Shown here: positions 33,550 through 44,907 of the stretch, piece by piece | Numbering within the stretch: the stretch's first letter is position 1 | Layout of the letters: every line of letters begins with the position of its first letter | DNA from: Phylloscopus collybita | Taxonomy: Eukaryota > Chordata > Aves > Passeriformes > Phylloscopidae | NCBI GenBank assembly: GCA_027886175.1 | Contig: JAJNNQ010000031.1 | Span: forward strand, 1,836,501-1,900,500 | Direction of reading: 5' to 3' | DNA: 64,000 nt | The notes under the pieces: generated by a model | Database searches by the model: none | The model's input: the letters and a program-made list of their open reading frames with translations, nothing else | Told to the model about the DNA's origin: nothing | Position numbers and translations under genes: made by a program

Positions 33550-33785
33550 AGGGCTGGAGGGACAGGACACAGGGAATGGCTTCCCACTGCCAGAGGGCAG
33601 GGCTGGCTGGGAGATTGGGAATTGCGAATTCCCAGAGAAGCCGTGGCTGCCTCTGGATCCCTGGAAGTTTCCAAGGCCAGGCTGCGCAGGGCTTGGAGCA
33701 GCCTGGGGCGGTGGAAGGTGTCCCTGCCCGTGGCAGGGGTGGGATGGGATGAACTTTAAAGTCCCTCCCAAGCCAAACCAGTGTG
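33550..33785 (+). mobile_element. CR1 3' fragment in RBM43 intron 1
   Basis: GACAGGACACAGGGAATGGC TTCCCACTGCC, then CCTGGATCCCTGGAAGTTTC and GGGATGAACTTTAAAGTCCC to AAACCAGTGTGGGA: a plus-orientation CR1 3' end. Confidence 0.85.
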
Positions 33786-33842
33786 GGATTTGCCAGGAAG
33801 CCACAGCAGGACGCCGTTGTCACCAAAGCCGCTGCCCCATCC

Positions 33843-33898
33843 CTCCCGGCCCATTCCCGGCCCATTCCCGGCCCATTCCCGGCCCATTCCCGGCCCCT
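33843..33898 (+). repeat. 11-bp tandem array in RBM43 intron 1
   Basis: Five copies of CCCATTCCCGG. Confidence 0.85.
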
Positions 33899-35169
33899 CC
33901 CGCAGGCCCATCCCCGCCTGGGAGCAGCTGCTCGGCACAGACGCGTCTCGGGAGTGATTCAGCACAAACCGTGTGTTCTTGGTGGTTTTTTGTTGGGGTT
34001 TTTTTTTTTTTTTTCCCCTAACCCCACTAGCAGGCCCGAGTGTTGCTCCCAAACACCAGCTGGGAAGGTGTGAGGGGCTGTCTGGCAGCTGAGCCGAGCT
34101 CCGGCTGTGCCAGGCGTGAGAAAACCCCGCCTGGCAGCTTCGGGAGCGCCCTGTTTGTATTCCCTGTTAGGACTCACTGCTCTCACACGAGCCTCACCGC
34201 CAGGATAATTGGCTACTGTAATTAATTAAAAGCTCCTGGCTCTCCCAAGTTTGATTGGGAGGGGGATAAAGGGGAGATAAAACCCTCTCGCTGGAGCCGT
34301 GGTGGTCGCCAGGGTTTTGGACGGACATCGCTCCCTCGGCAGCACGTTCTGCTCCGCAGATGGAGCTGGGATCTTGTTTTAGGCAGCCCAAGCCCAGGAA
34401 AAAAAAAAATAAATCTTAAGAGAAGTTTAAAGAATTCAGATGGAGTGACTGACCTCAAGTGCAGTTACCGACAGCTCATTCCCACAAAGGCTGCCGTGCA
34501 GACAAACCAAATTTATCTCCTTTCTTCCAAAAAGTCAGCGAGCTGTTACTAAATTGAGTCAGCCCTCCACGATTTGCGGTGATTTTGCCGTGATATTCCC
34601 AGTGAAATGTTACTGTTTATGTCTGGGTAATAAGAATGGAAGGCAAATCTGCTCTTCCTAACAAGATATGGATGCAAATCCTGTTCGGGATGGGGTTTGT
34701 GTTTGCTCCCTGGGGGTTTGGCTCTGATGGAAATCGTGTGTGTGTGGTTGGTTGTTTTGTGCTCTGCTGGCTGGGATGTTGTTCTCCCAATTGAACAAGG
34801 TTATCCGTGTAATCGATGGAGGGAGCTGAGTCAGAGCACAGCCCCAGATCCCAGCTCTCCCGAGTTTAACAAGGAATCTGCTCCTTCTCCTCTGCAAGGA
34901 ATCCTTGCTGAGCACCACCCGCAGTTACAATTTTTCATTCTCTTCTGATTTTGAGTATTAGAATCAGAGGAAACCACGTTATCAGTGGGACTGTCCAGTT
35001 GAGAAACGTAAATTTAGTGCTCTTTTTTACTGCTCTGAGAAGACACTGAGAGGGTTTAAACGGCATTTAAAGCCAGTTTTTAGTGCACAGTGATGCAGGT
35101 GCCCGAGGCAGCCTGGCAGGCACTGAGATCTGATTGAGCAGGATTAATTAACCCCTAAATGCACATTGC
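33899..35169 (+). other. RBM43: RBM43 intron 1 remainder
   Basis: Has a T-run at 33998-34014. No extra exon could be placed, although one is possible (see the frame problem under findings). Confidence 0.5.
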
Positions 35170-35216
35170 AGAGGGAACGGGAGTCTCTCCAGGGGTGGGG
35201 ATCTGCTGCATTTACC

Positions 35217-35436
35217 ATGTGTGCCATCTCTGCACAGGCCACGGGCCGAGCTGCCAGATCCGGGAGGACAATTGTCATTGCTGGGGTCCCAGCTGGCCTC
35301 CTGCAGGATGATGTCATGGCTGACATCCTCACCATCCACTTCCAAATGTCCAGGAACAACGGCGGGGATGTGGAAGAGGTCACGTATCCCACACAGAATA
35401 AAGGAGTTGCCTACATCACCTTTGAGGACCAAGAAG
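35217..35436 (+). CDS. RBM43: RBM43 first clear coding exon (RRM)
   Basis: Two phase-0 acceptors are possible: ACATTGCAG at 35170 (exon includes ATG 35217) and CTCTGCACAG at 35237 (exon would need an upstream coding exon). The donor GAAG|GTATCT is phase 1. From ATG 35217 the protein begins MCAISAQATGRAARSGRT. Confidence 0.85.
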
Positions 35437-36776
35437 GTATCTCATGTGCTCAAGCACAGCCAGCCCCCTAAAGAATTAGCCCCAGAATGTTGATCCCTGA
35501 GCCAAATGATTTTAAATTGGGGTTTTATAGAACTGGGAGGCTAAAGCCTCTCTGGTAATCAGGCCAAGTTTCGGGGTTTTATTTCTGCTGGCTGAAGTAA
35601 CGAGTCACTCGTCATGCAGAGCGGTGTGTTTGTTTTGCAGGAGCAAATTTATGCCATGAATAACGTATTATTTCTGTAGCCAGGCTCTGGGGAATAAATC
35701 TCTGCCAATTAATGTGCCAAGGAGACAGGCTCGTGTCTCTCTGAGCAATTTGGGGTAATGCATAAAATATTAGGTGAGGGTATTGAGTGGCCTGCCTGTG
35801 TGTGGGTACATGAAGGGTTCCAGCAGGCTGGAGGGGGCTGGCTCACTGCTCAACAAGTGAAGCTGGGTTTGTTTGCAGTTGTGGAGAGTGTTCTGAAGAA
35901 GGATCAGCATCTCCTGCAGGACAAGAGGCTGTCCAGGCTCTACCCCCTGACAGTGACCCGCTTCTGCCCCAACGTGAGCTCCTCCCTAATCCATCTCATC
36001 ATGCCTTCAAGCCTTATTAACCACTCCTTAACCTCTCCAATTCACTATTCCAGGTCTTCCTCTGTGTCACATCCACCCTCAGCGTGGCTGTTTTCAGAGA
36101 TCACTTCGTTTTAGAAGATTTGGTGGAAGAGATGAAAAAGCAGAGCCCGGCTTTGGATTTCGGGCCTTTGCAGCCTGACGGGCAAATCGCTGTGCAAGGA
36201 TCCTTCCCAGCGCTCAGAGAGCTGAGAGAATTCCTCTTGGGCAAGGCAAAATCCCTCCCAGAGGAGGACAAAAGAGAGGGGAAATCCCAGCAGAGACCGA
36301 GGAGGAAGCTGCAGGAGCAGAGAGGTGCTGCAGAGGCGAGGGATTCCCTTGGGGACGCGCGCAGGGAAGCGCACGCGGTGATTCTGGACACGGACATCTA
36401 TCAGTACATGAGCTCCTTCCTTCCCAAAACACTCCAGGCAAAGGACGTGGCCATTTCTGCTGTCACTGACAGTGACATCACCACAGTGTCCATCAAAGCC
36501 ATCACTGCCAGCAAGGCTGGGGCTGCACGGGCATTGAGGGCCAAGAGGATGATTGAGAATTCCTCCGTGGAGCTCCAGAAGATTTTACGGAAGGAGAGGA
36601 TCGGCCTCGAGGGGCGTGGCAGAGGTGAGAGGCAGAGACACGAGCAGCTCTGTGAAAGGCTGAAAGCCCGGCACCCTGAGGTGCTGCTCCTTCCTTATGA
36701 CACCCACGTTGACGTTGTAGGGACCTCTGCAGCTGTGTTTGGGTTCACAGAGGACCTGAAGAGGCACTCCAGGTAG
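35217..36776 (+). CDS. RBM43: RBM43, RNA-binding motif protein 43
   Basis: RBM43 is an RRM protein thought to bind mRNA and regulate its use. Coding exons 35217-35436, 35879-35973 and 36054-36776 join in frame to 345 residues; human RBM43 has 357. The N-terminal RRM has RTIVIAGVP (RNP2-like, residues 17-25), then NNGGDVEEVTYPTQNKGVAY ITFEDQE (47-73), nearly as in human [20 protein letters not shown]. The long last exon holds FGPLQPDGQIAVQGSFPALR (human [20 protein letters not shown]) and VILDTDIYQYM (human LVLDTDVFLYL). The stop TAG is at 36774-36776. The ATG at 35217 is the only in-frame ATG before the RRM; the true start may be in an upstream exon. RBM43 follows NMI on the same strand, as in human. 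Confidence 0.92.
35879..35973 (+). CDS. RBM43: RBM43 second clear coding exon
   Basis: Acceptor TTTGTTTGCAG, donor CCCCAAC|GTGAGC, phases 1 and 0, 95 nt. VVESVLKKDQHLLQDKRLSR corresponds to VAENVIRQKKHWLARKTRH in human. Confidence 0.93.
36054..36776 (+). CDS. RBM43: RBM43 last coding exon
   Basis: Acceptor CACTATTCCAG, 241 codons including the stop. Starts VFLCVTSTLSVAVFRDHFVL and ends FTEDLKRHSR. The stop context CAG|GTAGGA resembles a donor, but the human protein ends at the equivalent place, so TAG is taken as the true stop. Confidence 0.94.
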   Translation, partial: VFLCVTSTLSVAVFRDHFVLEDLVEEMKKQSPALDFGPLQPDGQIAVQGSFPALRELREFLLGKAKSLPEEDKREGKSQQRPRRKLQEQRGAAEARDSLGDARREAHAVILDTDIYQYMSSFLPKTLQAKDVAISAVTDSDITTVSIKAITASKAGAARALRAKRMIENSSVELQKILRKERIGLEGRGRGERQRHEQLCERLKARHPEVLLLPYDTHVDVVGTSAAVFGFTEDLKRHSR

Positions 36777-38407
36777 GAGCCAGCGTTTCTGCCTCTTGTG
36801 TTTCTCACCCAGGCTGTGCCTGTGGCCCTGTGGCGCTGCACATCTCCCACTTTGTCACTGGGGTGTCACTTTGTCCCACTCACAGCTCTGCACGGGAGGC
36901 TGACCAAGCCTGGCCCCCCCACAAATACCAGATTAAGGTCAGAACAAGAAACCAGTGATCTCTGCACTTAGGGAGCAAAGAATTGAAGCCTCTTCTGTCC
37001 AGAAGGAGGGACATCCAAAATCAAAAGGACATTTTCCTTTTGATACCTCGGTGCCTTCTCATCCCAACTGGCTGTCGAGGAGTGCATGGTGAGAAAAGAG
37101 ATTTTGGGGTTTTTCTAAGCTGGGTGGGCCAACCTTGCAGGAAACACTGCAGAGGAGTTCAGTGTGGAGCTCTGTGAGGAGGTGGCCACAGCAGCCAGGA
37201 ATGGGCACCTTTCCTGCAGCCTTGCTCTGCAGAGGGACCTCCTCCCCCTGGAGGTGCACGGAGAAGAGAGGTGGGACATTGGGCAGAGCAAAATGCAGAT
37301 GAGATGGACAGGCTTGAGCCTTCCCTGAGGGAAACAGGCCAGTTTCTTTTCCTAGGAGCAATAATGGGTTTGTTTTTTTTTTCCCAGCTGTCGAGGCTTC
37401 TGCAGCATCTCTTGACAGCACATCATTTAGACATGAAAGTGTGTCCAGAGATTTGATGGGAAAATTTGGGGGCATTCAGCCTTTGGAATCAGATCCTGTT
37501 TATGCAAATCTGTTTCTAGATCCATTACAAGGGCAAAAAGGTGTTTTTTTGTTTTTTTTTTTAAACCAGTTTAGAAAATAGCTTTTATATCGTGATATCC
37601 GTGTGTTTAGAATAATTTGTCAAAACATCCAGAGCACCAGCTCCTCTGCCTGATGTGCAGGCAAAGTTTTAGGGGTTCATGCCATTAAAGGAGTTGTCCA
37701 AAACATCCTGTCTGTGTTATTTTAACCAAATCCCAGGCTTTTGGTTGGAAACCCAAACCTGAGGCCCAAGAAATGCTCGAGGCACTTTCTTGTCATGACT
37801 GATGATCCATTGATGCCAGTGAAAGGTGTTAAAGCAGTGTCTTTAAAATGATGGCCAAAGCAGCAAGCTGAGGAGCTTAAGTGCTTTGCTGAGTAATATT
37901 TTTAGAGATTTCATCCTTTCCTGAGTTCCCCCGTGCCCTGCAGGTTCTCTGAGGGGCTCAGGGATGGGGAACTCTGGAAAACTCCCCCTGGAGCTCTTTG
38001 GGGCCGTCCCCACAGAACTCAAGCAGAGATGGGAAGTTTTCTACCTTGGCAAAGAGAAAATCCTCTGTGAGGGATAATCCTTTAATGAAATCAGTGCTGT
38101 TTTCCAGTGTCCACATTGAGCTTCTCATCCTTTTTCCAAAGAGCCTCATTTTTATTTTTTTTTTTTTTTATTTCTGATTCAGAGCTTTGGAATTTCCTAT
38201 TTGCTCAACTGGCAAACCAGTGGCCCTGGTGGGTGTCTTGTGTCAACCCTGACTGGTTGCTGCTGGTTTTTGAGCCACTTTTGGCACCAGCACAGTTGGC
38301 AGCAGCCCTTCAGGTGTCCTTCAGGTCTGGTTCCCTGCCAAACAACTCCTCCTCACCCAACCGTTTGCAGTCACAACCTCAAAACCTTGAAAGCACAGCC
38401 GAATAAA
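36777..38407 (+). other. RBM43: RBM43 3' UTR and downstream
   Basis: Candidate cleavage signals are ATTAAA at 37684-37689 and AATAAA at 38402-38407. No other gene seen. Confidence 0.45.
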
Positions 38408-38562
38408 ATGTTCTTTTCCAATCCTGGCTCAGCTGGAGCAGCTCCTCTTCACATTTCCCTGTGCAGCCCCTTTGCCCCCACGTCCTTGGCACCCCTTCAG
38501 CATTATCCCATTGTTCCCGGGGCTCTCCCATCTGCCGCTCTCATTCCCAGGATGACAAAAAG

Positions 38563-38566
<4 letters not shown>

Positions 38567-38605
<39 letters not shown>
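38567..38605 (+). repeat. Long T-run
   Basis: About 39 uninterrupted T. Confidence 0.95.
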
Positions 38606-38607
<2 letters not shown>

Positions 38608-40937
38608 CTCGGCTGTTTTGTTTGTGGACTGCTTTGGGAAGAGGCATCTGGGGGTGGTGGGTGGGGAAAGAGGAGCAGGGGAGCTATTGTTGTGCTCCAG
38701 GGCTGCTTTTCCAGCGTGGATTTGGCTGGGAATGCCCCACCTTTGGCACCTGGGATGGATCCAGGGGTCGTGGATTTTTTGTGATGGGAACAAAGCTGTG
38801 ATCCAGGGCGGCCCAGTGCGTGCTGGAAAAACACAGCCAGAGCAACATCACCAGTGAAATGCATCTTCCTTCCCTCACCCTGCAGATTCCATGGAAAACA
38901 ATGGATATTATCAAAAACCCCTCCAATTTGGTCATTGCCATGAATATTCCAATAAATCCAACCCAACAAATCCGTGTTAGGGCTGCTCAGAGATTTGCCA
39001 AGCTCTCCTTCTCACAGTTATTTTTGTGGCAAGCAAAGCCCTGCTGTCTCTGTGAAATTCCACTTGAAAAAAAAAATATTTGTGTGTGTTGGACAATATC
39101 CTGGGAAACAGCTGCTACTCCTGGATCTGTTGATAGACTCAGGAATCTCAGGTTTGCACATTAATTTGAATAATAATAAGAAGAAAACTATCTTGCTCGG
39201 GAGACCTCAACAAAACATTTGTGCCCTCACTCGCTGCCCTTCCCCAGAAGGGGATAAATAAAGAGCTGTAAAAATACAAAGCCTGGTTTTGATTTGAGGC
39301 ACTGCTCCTATTGGAAAAGCCTAAAAAAAATTAATAATAATTTAAAAGGGCAGAAATAGCAGCAGAATGGGAACTCAGTTCCTGGCAGCACCTCGCTGCA
39401 GCCAGTGGGGGAAAACACCTTAAAAACTGGTTAAAAAACACCTTAAAAACTGGTTAAAAAACACCTTAAAAACTGCTTTAAAACGCCTTAAAAACACAAG
39501 TATTTGAGGCGTATCTCTGAGCAGGAAAACATTAGCCAATTTGGAGGCCAAAGCAATCTCCTGGTTGTCCTGAGGGGCTGGGGGAGGTGATGCGGCAGGA
39601 GATGATTGACTGGAATCCTTCAGCATCCCTGACACAAAGGGCTGCTCCTGCAGGGGAGGGAGGACAAAGCCTCCCCTATTCCCCATTGTACCTGTGCATC
39701 TCGTTATGCAGCGGGGAGGATGGATGCAGGAAGGAGGTTTTTTTCCAGGAGGGAAAAAAAAAAAAAACCAAAAAACAAACCCTTTCTGCAGATTCCTTGT
39801 TCCCAAAGCTGCCCCTTGGAGCTGCACTCCAAACTTCCACGTTTGTTCCACGTGCACGAACTGCAAAAGAGCTGCCACATCTCCTGGAAAAACTGCAGCC
39901 CCAGAGGGATACTCTGAGGCAATATTCTGCTTTTGAGAGCCGCGTGGTTTATTTAAAAATAACCCCCAGCACGACAATAAACAGAGCTAGCAACAACGAG
40001 CTCGTTCTCTGAGGCAGCTTTCACACCTACACCTTTGTCAGGCCACGCTGGGGACTGGGAAGCATCGAACCCAGATGGAAATGGGGAATATTTACAAACT
40101 GAGGGTGCTTGGTGAGTCCCTGCAGCCGTCCCGGGGTGGATCCCAGCCGGGGAGAGGAGATGGATTCAGCAGGGATCTCCCTTGGCTCCGGGAACAAACG
40201 CTCCATCCCTGTTCTGGTGCACATCTTGTGCAAGAGAAAAGCAGCTGTGACCCTGCTCAGAGGGGCTGGGAAATGCTCTCTGCATTGCTCAACCCTTCCG
40301 AGGTGGCTTCTCCCTCACATCCAGGGTGGTCGGTGATCCAGGAGCCGCGGCTTCTATCCAGTTTAATCCCAAATTACTCCTTTGGGCTCCTTCCCTTCCG
40401 TTGCGGGTGAAAAGACCTTTCCCACCCCTCTCTTTTAAATCCCATGTGGATACTTCACCACCTTCACCTAAATTAGAGGATGGGAGTCTTCCCTGATCCC
40501 TGCAGCAGCTGCCTGAAGATAACCAGGCAAACTGGCCGAGGGGATAAAAAAAAAAAAAGAACCATTACATTAAATTATGATTTAAAGAAAACCAGAAAAA
40601 TCGAGTAAGACTGCGCAGTTCAGGACTGACAGCACCTGGTCTGCTTGTGCTCACTTTTTCCTTAGTAGTAGGGGTTGGAGAACATCTGCTGGAAAACAAA
40701 TCCCCTTTTCTGCTTCCCTAACACAGCTTTGCTTTGTCTCCTGACACCCATTAATGACCTTTGAAGAAATCTCCTAAAAGGAACTCGGTTTAAAGAAAAA
40801 AACCACCTCTGAAGGCAGCAGCCACCGGTGCCGGGGTGTTGCATCAGGAGCAGTTTCCAGGTGGATTTTCCCCTTTTTCCTTCCTGTCTTTGTCGTGGGG
40901 GCAGTGGGCTTCAGCACCCAGAATGCCAAAGGAAAAC

Positions 40938-41017
40938 CAACAACAAAAACAAAAACAAAAAAAAAAAAACAAAAAAAACCAAAAAAACCCCAAAAAAACA
41001 AACAAAAAAAACCCAAC

Positions 41018-41048
<31 letters not shown>

Positions 41049-41093
41049 CCAAAACAAAACAAAACAAAAAACCAAAAAAACCCAAAAAACCAC
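40938..41093 (+). repeat. A-rich tract with CAAAA units
   Basis: Mixed AAAAAC, CCAAAAAAAC and long A-runs on plus. The poly-Lys/Asn and poly-Phe open frames in it are artefacts. Confidence 0.95.
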
Positions 41094-41574
41094 GGGATAA
41101 AATACCGGGAAAACAAAGTTCTTGTGTTTGTGCAGCTGGGATAGTTTCATCCTCCTGAAGTCCCCGGCGCGGTGGGGAAGGGATGCCAGGGGTGGGATGT
41201 GCGAATGGGGCTGGGCTGGGAAAGGGGGGGTTCCTGCACGGTGGGATTTGCTCCCAGCTCATCCCCGATGGAGCAGGCTGCCTGTGCTGAGCTGCTCATC
41301 CCATTCCCTGGGGGAAGAGCGGGATGATCCCTGCCAACCCCGAGGGGTGGAGTTGGTCCATTTGGGATCACTCCCGGCTCTCGGCTGCTGCTGGATCCCT
41401 CCTCGGGCTGCACAGGGGACACGGGCAGGTGCCACCAGCCGGACCTTGTCCTATCCGCCTGTTCCTGCCGCAAGCTCGGGAACACAAGAGGGAGCCAGAT
41501 GCTTTAGAGCCGGAATTCCAAGGTCTGCGCCGGGGTCCTGCCCTGCTGCGGGAGGAGGAGATGCCAGGAGCGGT

Positions 41575-42178
41575 TCCTGCTCCATCCCTGAGCTGCGGGA
41601 GGCCGAGCTCAGCTCACCTTTCCCTGAAGATGTTGGGTTCAGCTTCTGCTCCATCCCCGAGATGCTGGATGCCAAGCTCAGCTCATCTTTCCCTGGAGGA
41701 GATGCCGGGATCAGCTCCTGCTCCATTCCCGAGCTGTGGGAAGCCGAGCTCAGCTCACCTTTCCCTGGATCAGATGTTGGGATCAGCTCCTGTTCCACCC
41801 CCGAGCTCAGCTCACCTTCCTTGGAGGAGATGTTTGGATCAGCTCCTGCTCCATCCCCGAGCTCAGCTCCTGCTCCATCCCCGAGCTCAGCTCACCTTTC
41901 CCTGGATCAGATGATGGGATCAGCTCCTGCTCCATCCCCGAGCTCAGCTCACCTTTCCCTGGAGGAGATGTTGGGATCAACTCCTGCTCCATCCCCAAGC
42001 TCAGTTCACCTTTCCCTGGATGAGATGTTGGGATCAGCTCCTGCTCCATCCCCGAGCTCAGCTCCTGCTCCATCCCTGAGCTCAGTTCACCTTTCCCTGG
42101 ATCAGATGATGGGATCAGCTCCTGCTCCATCCCCGAGCTCAGCTCACCTTTCCCTGGATCAGATGTTGGGAGCGGCTC
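41575..42178 (+). repeat. 57-bp minisatellite, about 10 copies
   Basis: The unit reads GAGCTCAGCTCACCTTTCCC then TGGATCAGATGTTGGGATCA and GCTCCTGCTCCATCCCC, period 57 bp, with 21-bp partial units inserted at about 41861 and 42060. The period is a multiple of three, so one frame stays open through the array (Ser/Pro/Ala-rich). No gene evidence. Confidence 0.95.
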
Positions 42179-42410
42179 CTTCCCGTTTTTCCCTGCCCAG
42201 GATGCTCCCCCAGCACCTCCTCTCCAGCTCCTACAAGAACGGGATTTCACGCTGAGGTCGTGACGAGCAGAAGGCTGTGATTAATCCCTTGTTAAACACG
42301 CAGTAATTAAAGCGTGCTGTAATGAGCCCCGTGTCAAAGCCCATTATTCCATCCCTCCGAGCCAGGTGAGCTCAGTGACCACCGCGCTGGGAGAGGAGGG
42401 AGTTCTCAGC

Positions 42411-42456
42411 AGGGAGAGGATCTTTAAGGTCCTTTCCACCCCAAACCACGCTGTGT
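42411..42456 (+). mobile_element. CR1 3' terminus
   Basis: AGGGAGAGGATCTTTAAGGT CCTTTCCACCCCAAACCACG, then CTGTG. Confidence 0.7.
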
Positions 42457-43411
42457 GGGACTCCTCCTTTATCTGCTCTGATCCCGGCTTACCTGGCTCG
42501 CTCCTGATCCCCTCCAGATCTCTGAAGAGGCAGATTTTGGAGGAGAGACACCTCCAGCCTCCGGCCACCTCTGCACTGAGGAATTTAACCCTTCCTGCCC
42601 GCAGGAATAACCCTTCCCTTCTCCTCCAGGCTGCAGCCAGTGGCACCACTGCTTTGACACCCTTAAATAAAAATTTAACAATCCTCACTTCCACTTTGAC
42701 GCGGATTGTGACAATTTTTCCCTAGTATTACAACAAAAGCCGCTTCACTCCTTAATGTCACAAATACCTCTTGTGCTCTGCCTGGCCTGCGCTGGGGGCT
42801 TGCTGCCCATAAAATCACCTTCACCATCATCTGGATACATTTATTTTTTTAGCAAAAAGCTCTTGTGTGGGTACAGCCAGCCCCGAGCAAGTGAAAGGTT
42901 TGATAAACCCCACCCGAGAGGGTTTTTTCCCCCAGCTCTGTCTCCCCCAGCAGTGAAGGGCCTGGCATTTTTTTCTCAACATCACATCCACATCTCCCAA
43001 ACTTTCTGAATAACAAACACCCCGAGAGCCTCCTCAAGAAGAGCGGGGAGGATTCTGCAGGCTCGTTAATGCCCGGCATTGACAGGCCTGGAGGGGCTGG
43101 AATGGGATTTCCATAGGAGAAAAAAAAAAAAACCAGCCTGGGGGGGAGTGCTGGGATTTCCAGAAATTCCTGCAGGTGAAGGGGCTCGTTTGGATGCAAA
43201 CAAAGACAGGAACAGGGAGCAGAGCCTTACTCCGATATGGCTGAACCTGCTCTTCCAAAAACACACCTAAAACACAGCTAAAATGTTGGGTTTGTGGCAG
43301 CTGGAGGATTTTTCCCCCACGCGTGGAGCTGTTGGAGATCAAACCAGGGCAAAAACAGCCGCGGAGGAGAGGAAGCTGAAGATGGAAAGATGCGGAAACA
43401 GCACAAAACAA

Positions 43412-43467
43412 TAGCATTTAAATAGCATTTAAATAGCACTTAAATAGCACTTAAATAGCACTTAAAC
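43412..43467 (+). repeat. 14-bp tandem array
   Basis: Four full copies of ATAGCATTTAAATAGCATTT-type units (ATAGCAYTTAA), period about 14 bp. Confidence 0.85.
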
Positions 43468-44267
43468 CCTCCTGAATCAGATCAGAATATCTGCGTTTAT
43501 TCAGTCGCTGGCTCCAGCGCTGTCCCCAAAGTGCCACCCGCATCCCTCCATCCCCATCCCTCTCTGCTGCTCGGCACCCCGGAGTCCTCCTCCCCTGGAG
43601 CTGCCGAGGAATTGGAGGCAGCTGTTGGATCTCCCCCCTCGTTCCCAGGGGGAGCAGAATTCCTCTCTGCATTCCCGGCCCTGCTGCTGCAGGAACGGGG
43701 CCAAATTTCACACCCCGTCCCCTGCTCTGCTCGGGGACCAGACGTGACCTCGGTGCGCGATGGCAGCAGCCTCAAAGGCCTTTAAAGCCTTGCCCATTTG
43801 GGGCTTGTTAAACGTCGGGCTTTTATTTATTATTATTATTATTATTTTTGGGGGGGTGTTAAGTTCTCAGTTTTTTGTGTTGTTGTTGATTTTTTTTTTT
43901 TTTTAATGTGAGTAACCTTGAAGAGCTTCCAGACTGGCAGTGCTGCCGTGGGAATCACAGATTGAATACCTAATCGAATGAGGCATCCTCAAGAATCGTA
44001 TTTGTCTTCAAATGAGATGAAAATTGGGTGGGGAGGGTCCTTAAAGCCCATTTTTTTTCCAGTGAAAAGAAAGGTGAAAAAGAAGGGCTCAGCCTCTGCC
44101 CTAAACCCTCCACCTTGCTTTAGATCCATCCCTGTGTTCTAAACCCTGAAACTCTGAGTTTTGCCCCCTGGGCTGTCACACACTTCCATCCAAACCACAG
44201 CCCCACAGTCCCAGCGCTGTCACTCCATTTTGGGAGCCTTTTCCAGGGCCTGGGGTGGGATGCAGGG

Positions 44268-44905
44268 TGTTGGAAATGATAATTCATGTTTTCATAATTC
44301 TGTTATTGTGGTGAATGATAGTTTAATGTTTTTCATAATGTCGTTGATACAATAAACAGAAAAATAAAATGTACTTTTCTAAGAAAGCCAAAAAGCTCCC
44401 CCCCCAAGCAGAGTACAGGGTTTGGAAATTTGGCAAGGGGCTTTCCTCGTCTCTGGAGAAGGAAACAAAAGAACTACAATACCAATGGAAGGTGGAGAAC
44501 AACCTGGACCAAGAGGACAAAGAAATTACAATTCCAATGGAAGGTGGAGAACACCCTAGATGCTCAGCACCCCGATAAGGACTAAAATGGCCCTGAGATG
44601 ATCTCTTATCTGGGACTTTAGGAGATGCTCAGGAACCTTCCCCACCCAGGAAATCCATTCAGAAACTGGACCCTGCTTTAGAAATTTCATCAACAGAAAC
44701 GCTGAGGGCCAGAAGAACTTATAGAAATCTCAGACTCACTTAAGCCCTGCCAGAAAAAGTATAAAGCAGCTGCTTGGGCTGGGGTTGGGGTGAAACCAGG
44801 GGGAGTGTAACGCAGTGGACATTGCACTCGTGGTTTCACCCAGTGCTGGCACTGTTTCCTTGTCCAATAAGATGAAGTTTAATAAACCCAAATGCTGAGA
44901 ATTTA
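44268..44905 (+). mobile_element. Candidate retroviral LTR fragment
   Basis: Starts TGTTGGAAATGATAATTC. A TATAAA box at 44760-44765 is followed about 115 bp later by AATAAA at 44881-44886, an LTR-like U3-R layout. The 3' limit is unclear because a CR1 begins at about 44908, and no matching CCAACA end or target duplication was found. No internal viral genes are present. Confidence 0.45.
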
Positions 44906-44907
44906 AT

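Larger units (their letters stand above)
38408..41575. other. Intergenic with simple repeats
   Basis: Holds a 39-bp T-run, a 23-bp ACCTTAAAAACTGGTTAAAA array at 39417-39490 (three copies) and the A-rich tract at 40938-41093. No gene recognised. Confidence 0.6.
42190..44267. other. Intergenic, nothing recognised except short repeats
   Basis: Includes a CR1 3' terminus at 42411-42456, a 14-bp array at 43412-43467 and an ATT run near 43828-43846. No gene recognised. Confidence 0.55.

Noticed and set aside
31968..33759. Three overlapping plus-strand frames of 470-480 codons
   Set aside because: All come from the TGTCCC array in three frames, fused to the GC-rich RBM43 promoter.
41122..42255. 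377-codon Ser/Pro/Ala-rich frame
   Set aside because: Most of it is the 57-bp array. No homology recognised, no promoter or polyA context.
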